From Acutalibacter sp. (GTDB lineage Bacteria; Bacillota; Clostridia; Oscillospirales; Acutalibacteraceae), in NCBI GenBank assembly GCA_020025775.1, contig JAHHRN010000003.1:62001-126000 (forward strand): DNA of 64,000 bases, read 5' to 3'. Each line of letters begins with the position of its first letter. Position 1 is the stretch's first letter. Shown one piece after another: positions 1 through 7,832 of this stretch. The notes beneath the pieces were generated by a model that ran no database searches, was not told where the DNA came from, and worked only from the letters and a program-made list of their open reading frames with translations. The translations under genes were made by a program, and so were the position numbers.

Positions 1-429
1 TTCCACATCATCAAACACATAAAATTCAAACTCGGGTAAAATCATCATCGTATCTGCAATACCCAAATCCCGCATATACTGTTCGGCAGCCGTGACAATG
101 TTACGCGGATACTGTGCCAACGGACGATTCTTCGGCGAATCAATAATCATGGCATTACCAGTCATCGAAAGTGTGGGAATCTCGCAGAACGGGTCAATAA
201 AAGCTGTATCGGGATCCGGAATAAAAACCATATCGCTTTTTTCGACTACAGCATAACCGTAGTTCGAAGCGTCAAAACCAATACCGTTTTCCATAACCTC
301 TTCGGTAAAATCTTGTGCGGCAATTGTTACATGGCGATATTGACCGTTAATATCCACCATTTTAAAATCGACCATTTTAATACCGTTTTCGTGGATTAAA
401 TCAATCACTTTTTGTACTTTTTCATGCAT
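1..429 (-). CDS. glnA: Glutamine synthetase, type I family (N-terminal 143 residues, cut by window edge)
   Basis: This is the 5' part of a gene that continues beyond the left edge. Translating from ATG at 429 gives 143 codons beginning MHEKVQKVIDLIHENG, then the beta-grasp region with GFDASNYGYAVVEKSDM and IPDPDTAFIDPF, followed by the start of the catalytic domain with PEFEFYVF. These match type I glutamine synthetase, which makes glutamine from glutamate, ammonia and ATP in the cytoplasm. The loop that is usually DGSSIRGF reads FDASNYGY here, a variant I associate with some clostridial enzymes. An AGAGGAA ribosome site lies 8 bases before the ATG. Catalytic glutamates lie mostly outside the window. 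Confidence 0.9.
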   Translation of the reverse strand, partial: MHEKVQKVIDLIHENGIKMVDFKMVDINGQYRHVTIAAQDFTEEVMENGIGFDASNYGYAVVEKSDMVFIPDPDTAFIDPFCEIPTLSMTGNAMIIDSPKNRPLAQYPRNIVTAAEQYMRDLGIADTMMILPEFEFYVFDDVE

Positions 430-481
430 AACCGGATTCCTCTTTTCTGTTATAATTTAAAAAAGCAACAACTTTTTAGTG

Positions 482-510
482 ATTGTACCACATGTTTTAT
501 AGAAATACAA
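482..510 (-). promoter_or_regulatory. Predicted sigma-A promoter for glnA
   Basis: On the minus strand TTGTAT (505-510) and TACAAT (482-487) are 17 bases apart. The leader of about 45 nt contains a small AAAAAG/CTTTTT hairpin around 462-477. No GlnR or T-box signature was recognised. Confidence 0.6.
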
Positions 511-545
511 TATTACAGATTATAAAAATATTAAAATTGCACAAA

Positions 546-962
546 TTACATTTGAATATCTACGATGCAGTCTAAAGAGATTTCTTTTTGGTCTTTAAAT
601 ATCAAGGTTCGATACACCTCATCTATTTTTCGGACTACACCGCTGTATTCTTGATAGGCGCCGCCGGATTTAGAACTATCGGGCACAAAATAAATAATTT
701 TCGTATTTTGTTCTCTGCCGATTGACTGCTTGAGGTACTGAAACTGTTCATTCAAATATGCTTTTGCGTCTTCAGCCAGTAACACTTCCGAGGAAGTTAA
801 CCGTGCAGTTTCATCCAAGGCAGACTGATGTCCTGTCAGCGCAGAAAAAGGGGCAAATTGTGCCGCACGGTCTTTTCGCGACATAGGCGGGTGCTTGCTT
901 GATTCATAATGCGGCATATATAAAATATCGTCATAAGATTTTTCGCTTTTCTGCTTACCCAC
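546..962 (-). CDS. YolD-like family protein
   Basis: A 138-residue protein with the YolD family hallmark SRKDRAAQFAPFSALTGH (about residues 28-45) and a C-terminal half of beta strands ending in a basic/acidic mix typical of the family. YolD proteins are commonly encoded beside Y-family polymerases and are thought to act with them, possibly as a UmuD-like partner, although the biochemical role is not settled. It starts with GTG at 962 behind GGGGAG, 14 bases after the polymerase stop, so both are almost certainly one transcript under the SOS promoter upstream. No terminator was recognised after the stop. Confidence 0.85.
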   Translation of the reverse strand: MGKQKSEKSYDDILYMPHYESSKHPPMSRKDRAAQFAPFSALTGHQSALDETARLTSSEVLLAEDAKAYLNEQFQYLKQSIGREQNTKIIYFVPDSSKSGGAYQEYSGVVRKIDEVYRTLIFKDQKEISLDCIVDIQM

Positions 963-976
963 TACACTCTCCCCTT

Positions 977-2494
977 TTACGCTTTATGTCCGCCAATTTG
1001 TCCATTGCGGTCCTTGGCAGTTGCGCCTTCTTTTAAATTCATACCTTTTAAAATGGCATTCTTTCCGAATTTCTTTTTTATGCCTAAAACTGCCTCTTGC
1101 ATATTTCTTTCTTTTTTCAGAACTTTCTTCTCTTTTTCCTGTGCTTTATAATCCACAAACAAACTCACCTGCTGGGGTTGTGTTTTTTCTTGCGAGATAT
1201 ATTCTTCCGGTACGACATGATTGGCTGTAATGGTTACGCGCCGTACCAAAAGATCCGGGTCTGTAATTCGATCAAACAGCTCCAGCACGGCTGTTGTAAT
1301 TTTTTGCGTAGAAGAGGTTCGGATGCCCAAATTTGCCGTTCCGTGTGCCGCTTTCGGTACTTTTCTGCCATAAGCATCTACGGTAATTGCACCCCGATAC
1401 GGCTTCTTTTGAGCGTTCCCCTTCAAATTTTCAATATCATGGCCGATTGTCAGCACGATTTGGTCGGTAACCAGGCGTTTATCTACCAGGTCCAAAGACA
1501 ATAAATCGGTCATCTCCTGCACAACCAGCCGCGCTTTATCCATAGGATAAGGATTTTGAAGCACTTGACCGGAGCACAAACTGTTTGTACTCGGCTTATA
1601 AGCTTTGATTTCCTCTATCGTGCACGGTTCCCAGCCCCACGCATGGTCTATCAGCAGTTGTGCATTCACACCAAAGAGCTTATATAAAAGCTCTTCGTTA
1701 AAATAGTCCTCCTCTTTACCGAGAGAACAACGCGCCACATCGCCCATTGTGTACATCCCATGAGCTTCTAATTTTTGCGCATAGCCTCTGCCAACCCGCC
1801 AAAAATCCGTTAAAGGACGATGATTCCACAAAAGCCTGCGATAAGAAATCTCGTCTAAAGAAGCTATGCGCACCCCGTTTTCATCCGGCTCCATATGCTT
1901 TGCCACAATATCCATCGCAATTTTGCAAAGATAAAGATTCGTGCCGATTCCTGCTGTTGCTGTGATGCCGGTCTCCTTATAAACCTCTTGAATTAAATGT
2001 CTTGCAAAATCTTCTGCTGCCATATGATAGGTTTTTAAGTAGGCCGTAACATCTATAAATACCTCATCAATGGAGTAAACGTGCATATCCTCAGGGGCGA
2101 CATATTTTAAGTAGATATTGTAAATTCTGGTACTGTACTCAATATAGAATGCCATTCTAGGCGGTGCGGCAATATAATCCAGTGCCAAAGAAGGGTTTTC
2201 CGAAAGCGCCTTAGAATCGAAAGAAGAATCAGAAAGCACATGATTCGGTGCTTTCTTTTTTCTTTCGGCATTAACTTCTTTTACCTTTTGTTCCACTTCA
2301 AAAAGTCTGGAGCGTCCCGAAAGCCCATAAGCTTTTAACGGCGGCGTTACGGCAAGACAAATTGTCTTTTCTGTGCGACTCTTATCCGCCACAACCAAGT
2401 TGGTGGTCAAAGGGTTAAGGCCTCGTTCCCGACACTCTACAGAGGCATAAAAAGATTTTAAATCAATCGCGATATACGTTCTGTTGCCTTGCAC
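977..2494 (-). CDS. Y-family translesion DNA polymerase (UvrX/DinB/UmuC type)
   Basis: A 505-residue error-prone polymerase that copies past damaged bases. Palm motifs are visible: YIAIDLKSFYASVE with D11 and E20 near the N terminus, and the catalytic VYSIDEVFID element. Helix-hairpin-helix and little-finger regions follow, with a Lys-rich tail. The open frame extends to a TTG at 2515, but that codon has no ribosome site, whereas GTG at 2494 sits 7 bases after AGGAGA, so I start there. The gene is preceded by a consensus promoter overlapped by a LexA box and is followed at 14 bases by a YolD gene. The size and YolD partner fit the UvrX/YqjW group more than classical DinB. Confidence 0.9.
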   Translation of the reverse strand: MQGNRTYIAIDLKSFYASVECRERGLNPLTTNLVVADKSRTEKTICLAVTPPLKAYGLSGRSRLFEVEQKVKEVNAERKKKAPNHVLSDSSFDSKALSENPSLALDYIAAPPRMAFYIEYSTRIYNIYLKYVAPEDMHVYSIDEVFIDVTAYLKTYHMAAEDFARHLIQEVYKETGITATAGIGTNLYLCKIAMDIVAKHMEPDENGVRIASLDEISYRRLLWNHRPLTDFWRVGRGYAQKLEAHGMYTMGDVARCSLGKEEDYFNEELLYKLFGVNAQLLIDHAWGWEPCTIEEIKAYKPSTNSLCSGQVLQNPYPMDKARLVVQEMTDLLSLDLVDKRLVTDQIVLTIGHDIENLKGNAQKKPYRGAITVDAYGRKVPKAAHGTANLGIRTSSTQKITTAVLELFDRITDPDLLVRRVTITANHVVPEEYISQEKTQPQQVSLFVDYKAQEKEKKVLKKERNMQEAVLGIKKKFGKNAILKGMNLKEGATAKDRNGQIGGHKA

Positions 2495-2520
2495 TTTTCT
2501 TTCTCCTGTCTTCAAGATGA

Positions 2521-2532
2521 GAACAAATGTTC
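2521..2532. promoter_or_regulatory. LexA (SOS) operator
   Basis: GAACAAATGTTC is a perfect match to the Gram-positive LexA core GAAC-N4-GTTC. It lies at about +1 to +12 relative to the start predicted from the promoter at 2540-2568, so bound LexA would block initiation. It explains damage-inducible expression of the polymerase-YolD pair. Confidence 0.88.
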
Positions 2533-2539
2533 TGCTAGC

Positions 2540-2568
2540 ATTATAACAAAGTTTGGTTCCTTATGCAA
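2540..2568 (-). promoter_or_regulatory. Promoter of the translesion polymerase operon
   Basis: TTGCAT (2563-2568), a 17-base spacer and a perfect TATAAT (2540-2545) on the minus strand, immediately upstream of the SOS box. Confidence 0.8.
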
Positions 2569-2620
2569 GAACAAAATGCAAATATGCTTTGGAAGTTTTT
2601 TCTTTTCGTTTAAAGATAAA

Positions 2621-2650
2621 AAGGGCAACCTTCTTTTGAAGATTACCCTT
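2621..2650 (-). terminator. Second intrinsic terminator downstream of tRNA-Leu
   Basis: On the minus strand a 13-bp stem (two G-U pairs) with loop AAAA is followed by a short T run. It backs up the terminator at 2664-2698 and keeps tRNA transcription out of the SOS promoter region. Confidence 0.65.
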
Positions 2651-2663
2651 AAAGTCAAAAAAA

Positions 2664-2698
2664 TAACGCAAGATTTAAACGAATTAAATCTTGCGTTA
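2664..2698 (-). terminator. Intrinsic terminator of tRNA-Leu
   Basis: A perfect 15-bp inverted repeat (2664-2678 with 2684-2698, 5-base loop) begins 2 bases after the tRNA 3' end and is followed on the minus strand by TTTTTTT at about 2654-2663. Confidence 0.88.
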
Positions 2699-2699
2699 C

Positions 2700-2786
2700 T
2701 GGTGCCGCTGGCCGGACTTGAACCGGCACGGTGTTGCCACCGAGGGATTTTAAGTCCCTTGCGTCTGCCTATTCCGCCACAGCGGC
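2700..2786 (-). tRNA. tRNA-Leu (anticodon UAA)
   Basis: An 87-nt class II tRNA. The acceptor stem GCCGCTG pairs with CAGCGGC, the anticodon arm is GGGAC-TTAAAAT-CCC-like with anticodon TAA, a long variable arm (CGGTGGCAACACCG) marks it as Leu type, the T loop reads GGTTCAAGTCC, and CCA is encoded. Confidence 0.96.
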
Positions 2787-2810
2787 AGATGCTCCGAAAA
2801 GCACTTTATT

Positions 2811-2839
2811 ATTATAATCAATCTATTGTTATTTGTCAA
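2811..2839 (-). promoter_or_regulatory. Promoter of tRNA-Leu
   Basis: A perfect consensus promoter: TTGACA (2834-2839), 17-base spacer, TATAAT (2811-2816). Confidence 0.85.
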
Positions 2840-2890
2840 CCTAATTTTCAAAAAAATCGGAAAATTTTAGAAGTAATTTAAAACAGTGAA

Positions 2891-2925
2891 AAAGGCAGCC
2901 GCTTTTATAAGAAGCGACCGCCTTT
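2891..2925 (-). terminator. Terminator of the metal efflux operon
   Basis: A 14-bp stem with two G-U pairs (arms 2891-2904 and 2912-2925) followed by TTTTTC on the minus strand, 8 bases after the last operon gene. Confidence 0.8.
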
Positions 2926-2933
2926 CAAAAGGC

Positions 2934-3143
2934 TTATTCGTGAATCGCTGTAACGTCGAAGCCAAGGTCTTCTACTGCTTCTTTGAGAGCTGCATCTGCA
3001 ATCTCATTTGCGCTTTCAACAGTAGCTTTGCCACCCTCTAAATCTACTATAACCTCTGCACCTTCAAATTCATGTAAAGCATTTTCTACACGCTTTACAC
3101 AACCCATGCAATGCATACCTTCGATTTCAATTACCTTTTTCAT
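2934..3143 (-). CDS. copZ: Heavy-metal-associated domain protein, CopZ-like copper chaperone
   Basis: A 69-residue single HMA domain with ferredoxin-like beta-alpha-beta-beta-alpha-beta layout and the metal site GMHCMGCVKRV near residue 9-16 (MxCxxC). Proteins of this family bind Cu(I) through the two cysteines and hand it to the copper ATPase. The gene is last in the operon, 20 bases after copA, which supports a chaperone for that pump. The length is standard for CopZ. The specific metal is inferred from family and neighbour. Confidence 0.85.
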   Translation of the reverse strand: MKKVIEIEGMHCMGCVKRVENALHEFEGAEVIVDLEGGKATVESANEIADAALKEAVEDLGFDVTAIHE

Positions 3144-3163
3144 GTTTGTTTACCTCACTTTTA

Positions 3164-5422
3164 TTATTTTTTATAAAGCCTTAATGCGTTGGTTGTCACA
3201 AAAATGGAGCTGAAGCTCATACAAGCCGCCGCAATCATCGGAGAAAGTGTAATGCCGAACGCCGGATAAAGTGCGCCCGCCGCAACAGGAATACCGATAG
3301 CATTGTAAATGAATGCCCAGAAAAGATTCTGCTTAATGTTGCGAATTGTTTTTTTACTGAAATCAATCACGTCGCAAACATCAGCCAAATCATCTTTCAT
3401 TAAAACAATGTCTGCGCTTTCAATGGCAATATCTGTACCGCTGCCAATGGCAATACCGACATCGGCACGTGCAAGAGCCGGAGAATCGTTGATACCGTCG
3501 CCAACCATAGCGACCTTTTTACCCTTCTTTTGAATATCAGAAACAATACGTTCCTTATCCTGCGGTAAAACATCAGAAATAATATCGGTAAGTTCTAATT
3601 CTTTACCGATAGCCTTTGCCGTTGCTTTATTATCGCCAGTAAGCATAATCACATCAATACCGGCTTTCCGCATATCACTGATGGCTTTTGCGCTGGTTTC
3701 TTTCACATGGTCAGCGGCAAAGATAATGCCGATAACCGTTTTACCTTTTGCAAAATACATCGGGGTTTTGCCTTCTTTGATATGCTTTTCAATTTCGGAA
3801 GCCGGAATTGGATTTTGAATGCCCTCTTCTTCCATGAACTTGAGGTTACCCGCAAAGTACTGTGCACCGTCCAGTTCTGCCGCCACGCCTCTGCCGGAAA
3901 CAGAACGGAAATTCTTTGTTTCCAAAAGCGATTTTTCTTCACCGAAAGCCTGCATAATCGCTTCTGCAAGCGGATGTTCACTGTCTCTTTCTAAAGAAGC
4001 GGCAATGTGTAAGAACTCTTTTTCATCTAAACCGTTTGTCAAAATATCGGTTACCTTGGGTTTGCCCTCGGTAATGGTACCTGTCTTGTCCAAGACAACA
4101 GTATCAATCAAATGCAAGGTTTCCAAAGCTTCTGCGGATTTTACCAAAATGCCGTGCTTTGCGCATCTGCCGTTGGCAACGGTAATTGCTACCGGGGTTG
4201 CAAGTCCTAATGCACAGGGACAGGAAATGACCAAAACCGCAACGCCAAGAGAAAGTGCAAAGGAAAAATCTTTGCCGACAAGCATCCAAATAATTACCGT
4301 TAAAAGGCTGATGCTCATAACAATCGGTACAAACACACCGGACACCTTGTCCGCCAATCTCGCAATCGGTGCTTTCGTTGCACCGGCATTCTCAACCAAA
4401 GTAATGATTTGAGAAAGTGTCGTGTCTTTACCAACTTTCGTGGCACACATTTCTAAGGAACCGTTTTTATTCATAGAAGCGGAAATCAGTTTATCGCCTT
4501 CCTGCTTCTCCACAGGGATACTCTCTCCTGTCAGCGCAGATTCATCGACAAAGGATGTACCTTTGATGACTTCGCCGTCTACGGGGATTCTGGAGCCAGG
4601 ACGAATCAAAAGAATATCGCCAACTGCAATTTGTTCAGTCGGTACCTCAACCTCTTTGCCGTTCTTTAAAAGAATTGCTGTATCGGGTGCTAAGGAGATT
4701 AAATCCTTAACAGCGGCATTGGTTTTGCCTTTTGCGCGGGATTCTAAGAATTTGCCCACAGTAACCAAGGTTAAAATCATTGCGGCGCCTTCGAAATACA
4801 AATGATGACTGTAAGTTGCCGCAAGCTCTGTATCGCCATGACCTAAGCCGTAACCGATAACGAAAATCGCCGCTACACTGTAAATCAAAGAAGCACCCGA
4901 GCCAACCGCGACAAGAGTATCCATATTTGGTGCTTTACGAAGCACCGCTTTAAAACCGCCGATAAAGAATTTGCGGTTCAAATAAATAACAGGAAGTGTT
5001 AAGAGAAACTGTACCAAGGCAAAGGAAACCGCATTCTCTACACCTGTTAAAATACTCGGTAACGGAAGCCCCATCATATGCCCCATAGAAACATACATCA
5101 AAACTGCCAAGAAAACAACAGAGGCAATCAGACGAGTTTTAATAGGTGTGCCTTCTTCTTTTGGTTCAGCCTGTTCTGTGTGTTTTTTCTCAGCTTCCGG
5201 TGCGGCTTCATCCGCAATTACACTGGCATGAAAGCCGGCTTTTTCCACTTTTTTTATAATATCTTCTTCTGTAACCTTGTCACCGTCGAATTTACACACC
5301 ATGGTTTCAGCCAAAAGATTGACCTCGGCTTTTTCTACGCCGTCCAATCGCGAAACCGCTTTTTCTACGCCGGCAGAGCATGCAGAACAGCTCATGCCTG
5401 TGACGTTAAATTTAGATTCCAA
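3164..5422 (-). CDS. copA: Copper-translocating P1B-type ATPase (CopA)
   Basis: A 752-residue inner-membrane pump exporting Cu(I). It has one N-terminal HMA domain with C12-x2-C15 (GMSCSACSAG), an acidic linker, then membrane helices, the actuator motif LTGESIPV, the transmembrane ion site SCPCALGLATP (about residue 400), the phosphorylation site DKTGTITEG (about 445), the HP motif SEHPLAEA and GDGINDSPALARADVG. The C-terminal membrane segment holds YNAIGIP and MSFSSIFVTTNALRL, characteristic of the copper subgroup P1B-1. It starts 28 bases after the zinc-type ATPase stop, in the same operon, so its expression is probably set by the ArsR-type regulator at the operon head. Confidence 0.95.
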   Translation of the reverse strand: MESKFNVTGMSCSACSAGVEKAVSRLDGVEKAEVNLLAETMVCKFDGDKVTEEDIIKKVEKAGFHASVIADEAAPEAEKKHTEQAEPKEEGTPIKTRLIASVVFLAVLMYVSMGHMMGLPLPSILTGVENAVSFALVQFLLTLPVIYLNRKFFIGGFKAVLRKAPNMDTLVAVGSGASLIYSVAAIFVIGYGLGHGDTELAATYSHHLYFEGAAMILTLVTVGKFLESRAKGKTNAAVKDLISLAPDTAILLKNGKEVEVPTEQIAVGDILLIRPGSRIPVDGEVIKGTSFVDESALTGESIPVEKQEGDKLISASMNKNGSLEMCATKVGKDTTLSQIITLVENAGATKAPIARLADKVSGVFVPIVMSISLLTVIIWMLVGKDFSFALSLGVAVLVISCPCALGLATPVAITVANGRCAKHGILVKSAEALETLHLIDTVVLDKTGTITEGKPKVTDILTNGLDEKEFLHIAASLERDSEHPLAEAIMQAFGEEKSLLETKNFRSVSGRGVAAELDGAQYFAGNLKFMEEEGIQNPIPASEIEKHIKEGKTPMYFAKGKTVIGIIFAADHVKETSAKAISDMRKAGIDVIMLTGDNKATAKAIGKELELTDIISDVLPQDKERIVSDIQKKGKKVAMVGDGINDSPALARADVGIAIGSGTDIAIESADIVLMKDDLADVCDVIDFSKKTIRNIKQNLFWAFIYNAIGIPVAAGALYPAFGITLSPMIAAACMSFSSIFVTTNALRLYKK

Positions 5423-5450
5423 AATATCACCTGCTTTATATTCTTGTTTT

Positions 5451-7298
5451 TTATTTAATCTTCATAGCACGCATTGCGTTAAGCACAGCCAAAACCATTA
5501 CACCGACATCAGCAAAAACGGCAATCCACATATTGGCAAGACCCAAGGCGCCCAAAATCAGCACCGCTATTTTTACAGCCAACACGAAGGCAATATTGAA
5601 ATGCACAATGTGCATGGTCTTTTTCGCAATCTTTATAGCCTTCACCAATTTAATCGGATTATCATCCATTAAAACAACATCCGCAGCCTCAATCGCAGCA
5701 TCGCTGCCTAAAGCACCCATTGCGATACCGACATCGGCTCGTACAAGCGCCGGAGCATCATTCATACCGTCGCCGACGAAAGCAAGCGCTTGTTCTTTTT
5801 CCTGTTTTTCTAAAAGTTCTTCCAACTTTTGAACTTTATCTTGCGGTAAAAGCTGTGCATAAGCTTCATCCAAAGCAAGTTCCGCTTGCACACGGTCACA
5901 CACAGATTGTTTGTCGCCGGTCAACATAACGGTCTTTTGAACACCAAGCTGTTTCAAAGCTTCTATAGTTTTTTTCGCTTCCGCTTTCAGTGTGTCAGCC
6001 ACATAAATAGCACCGATATATTGATGATCGTTTGCAACATAAACGGCTGTATCACTCAAAGCGACACTGTCTAATGGGATATTTTCCACATCCATAAGTT
6101 TGCTGTTGCCAACTAAAATTTTACTGCCAGAAAGTACTGCTGAAAGACCCATGCCGGAAATTTCTGTGGTATCTTCCATAGGCAGAAGCTCTATATTTCT
6201 TTCTTTTGCAGCATTTAATACCGCTTTGGCAATCGGATGCGGAGAGCAGCTTTCGATGCTGGCCGCAAGCTGTAAAAGTTCTTCTTCCGAAACATCATTC
6301 GGTACAATCTTCGTTACAGAGAAAGAGCCGTTTGTGAGGGTACCTGTTTTATCAAATACCACCGTATTCGTTTTGGAGAGCATTTCCAAATTGGTTGCAC
6401 CTTTAACCAAAACACCCGCTTTAGAAGAACCACCAATACCAGAAAAGAAGGACAGCGGCACGGAAATAACCAAAGCACACGGGCAAGATACAACTAAGAA
6501 TGTTAAAGCGCGCTGAATCCAAACAGTAAACGGCGCATCCAAAATAAGCGGTGGTAAAAATGCCAAAAGCACCGCAGAAATAACAACGATCGGGGTATAG
6601 TATTTTGCAAAGCGGCGAATAAAGGTTTCACTCTTAGATTTTTTCTCGGCAGAATGCTCGGTGAGTTCTAAGATTTTTGAAACCGTACTTTGAGAAAAAT
6701 TGCTGGTCGTTTTTGCATCTAAAACACCACTAAGATTGATAGAACCACTATACAGCGTATCTCCTACCGAAACTTCGGCCGGCATAGATTCACCTGTTAA
6801 AAGGGAGGTGTCCAAAGTAGAAGAGCCATGAACGATAACCGCATCCAGCGGCACACGCTCACCGGGCTTAATTCGAACGATTTCACCGACAGCTACTTCC
6901 TGCGGTGGAAGAATTTGTTCCTTAGACTCTCGAACGACCGTAGCCGTATCGGGACGAACATCCAAGAGTTCGGAAATAGATTTTTTACTTCTATCTGTTG
7001 CAATATCTTCGAATAGCTCACCAATTTGGGAAAGCAACATAACCAAAACCGCCTCAGGATATTCCCCTAAAGCGAAGGCGCCAATGGTAGCCACCGACAT
7101 TAAAAAGCTTTCGCTGAACACTTTACCTTTTAAAATGTTTTTAAAAGCGGAAGTTAAAACTTCCAATCCAACAATTAGATAAGGCACTAAGAACACTAAA
7201 AATCTTAACACATCGTCAACTGGTAAGCAAACCGCTACAATAAAAAGTACAAAAGCAATACCGATTTTTAAAAGACTTTCTTTATATTCTTTTAGCAT
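5451..7298 (-). CDS. cadA: Zinc/cadmium/lead-type P1B ATPase (CadA/ZntA family)
   Basis: A 615-residue metal pump lacking an N-terminal metal-binding domain, so shorter than classical CadA or ZntA. Visible motifs are TGESMPA (actuator), SCPCALVISVPLSFFSGIG (about residue 272; the VISVPL continuation is typical of P1B-2 zinc/cadmium pumps), DKTGTLTNG (about 317), SPHPIAKAV, GDGMNDAPALVRADVGIAMG, and a final helix with ADVGVMVLAVLNAMRAM carrying the conserved D-x-G. It expels divalent soft metals from the cytoplasm. It lies 22 bases downstream of the ArsR gene, directly followed by copA. Confidence 0.93.
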   Translation of the reverse strand: MLKEYKESLLKIGIAFVLFIVAVCLPVDDVLRFLVFLVPYLIVGLEVLTSAFKNILKGKVFSESFLMSVATIGAFALGEYPEAVLVMLLSQIGELFEDIATDRSKKSISELLDVRPDTATVVRESKEQILPPQEVAVGEIVRIKPGERVPLDAVIVHGSSTLDTSLLTGESMPAEVSVGDTLYSGSINLSGVLDAKTTSNFSQSTVSKILELTEHSAEKKSKSETFIRRFAKYYTPIVVISAVLLAFLPPLILDAPFTVWIQRALTFLVVSCPCALVISVPLSFFSGIGGSSKAGVLVKGATNLEMLSKTNTVVFDKTGTLTNGSFSVTKIVPNDVSEEELLQLAASIESCSPHPIAKAVLNAAKERNIELLPMEDTTEISGMGLSAVLSGSKILVGNSKLMDVENIPLDSVALSDTAVYVANDHQYIGAIYVADTLKAEAKKTIEALKQLGVQKTVMLTGDKQSVCDRVQAELALDEAYAQLLPQDKVQKLEELLEKQEKEQALAFVGDGMNDAPALVRADVGIAMGALGSDAAIEAADVVLMDDNPIKLVKAIKIAKKTMHIVHFNIAFVLAVKIAVLILGALGLANMWIAVFADVGVMVLAVLNAMRAMKIK

Positions 7299-7320
7299 AG
7301 TAGGACTCCTCTTCTAAATT

Positions 7321-7707
7321 CTATCTATAGGATTTAGGCTCTGTGATATGCTCATAGCCCTGTGCGATAATAGAACGTACATGGTCATCTGCTAAATAAT
7401 AAATAATCGCTTTACCGTCTCGTCTGCACGCAACCAACTTAGAATCCTTTAAAATTCTGAGCTGATGAGAAATCGCTGACTGTGTCATAGAAAGCAGCTG
7501 TGAAATTTCACAGACGCAAAGTTCCTCTTCAAAAAGCGCATATAAAATTTTAATTCTGGTAGCATCTCCGAAGATTTTAAAGAGATCGGCAAGATCAAAA
7601 AGCAGTTCATCTTCCGGCATTTTCGTTCGTACATTTTTCATAGTAGCAATAGAATTATGCTGCGCCCTGCTCTTTTGTATTTCTTCGCAATTTAATTCTT
7701 TTTCCAC
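7321..7707 (-). CDS. ArsR/SmtB-family metal-sensing repressor
   Basis: A winged-helix repressor of about 128 residues heading the efflux operon. The recognition helix region is LSMTQSAISHQLRILKDSKLV. The alpha5 helix carries D-x-H, then H eleven residues later and E three further (DDHVRSIIAQGYEHITE), exactly the spacing of the SmtB/CzrA zinc site; an ELCVC segment also resembles the alpha3N cysteine site of CadC. The frame opens at an ATG at 7740, but that codon lies at the -10/operator and upstream of the predicted transcript start; GTG at 7707, 6 bases after AGAAGG, is the likely start. Metal binding releases the operator at 7724-7741. Zinc or cadmium are the expected inducers. Confidence 0.9.
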   Translation of the reverse strand: MEKELNCEEIQKSRAQHNSIATMKNVRTKMPEDELLFDLADLFKIFGDATRIKILYALFEEELCVCEISQLLSMTQSAISHQLRILKDSKLVACRRDGKAIIYYLADDHVRSIIAQGYEHITEPKSYR

Positions 7708-7723
7708 TGTTTCCCTTCTCTCG

Positions 7724-7741
7724 TATGAATATCTGTTCATA
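7724..7741. promoter_or_regulatory. SmtB/CzrA-type operator of the metal operon
   Basis: The inverted repeat TATGAA-N6-TTCATA, on the minus strand TGAACA-GA-TATTCA, matches the 12-2-12 operator core of SmtB/ZiaR-type repressors. It directly follows the -10 box, so binding would block polymerase. Confidence 0.85.
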
Positions 7742-7769
7742 TGTTAACATTTTTGTTTTGGCGTGTCAA
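7741..7769 (-). promoter_or_regulatory. Promoter of the metal efflux operon
   Basis: TTGACA (7764-7769), 17-base spacer, TAACAT (7741-7746). The predicted start near 7734 lies within the operator. Confidence 0.82.
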
Positions 7770-7785
7770 TAGTTTTCCAAAAAAT

Positions 7786-7816
7786 AAATCCCCTATACGA
7801 TATGTATAGAGGATTT
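7786..7816 (-). terminator. Terminator after the glycosyltransferase
   Basis: A 13-bp stem (arms 7786-7798 and 7804-7816) followed on the minus strand by ATTTTTTGG. It separates the glycosyltransferase from the metal promoter that starts 16 bases further on. Confidence 0.8.
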
Positions 7817-7832
7817 AAATTAGTATTCTGTT

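Noticed and set aside
1097..1504. Plus-strand open frame of 135 codons opposite the Y-family polymerase
   Set aside because: It lies wholly within a strongly supported gene on the other strand, has low-complexity Phe/Leu-rich translation and no ribosome site.
3819..4412. 197-codon plus-strand frame opposite copA
   Set aside because: Shadow of the conserved copA frame; its composition (Ser/Lys/Ala-rich) is the usual antisense pattern and no start signal is present.
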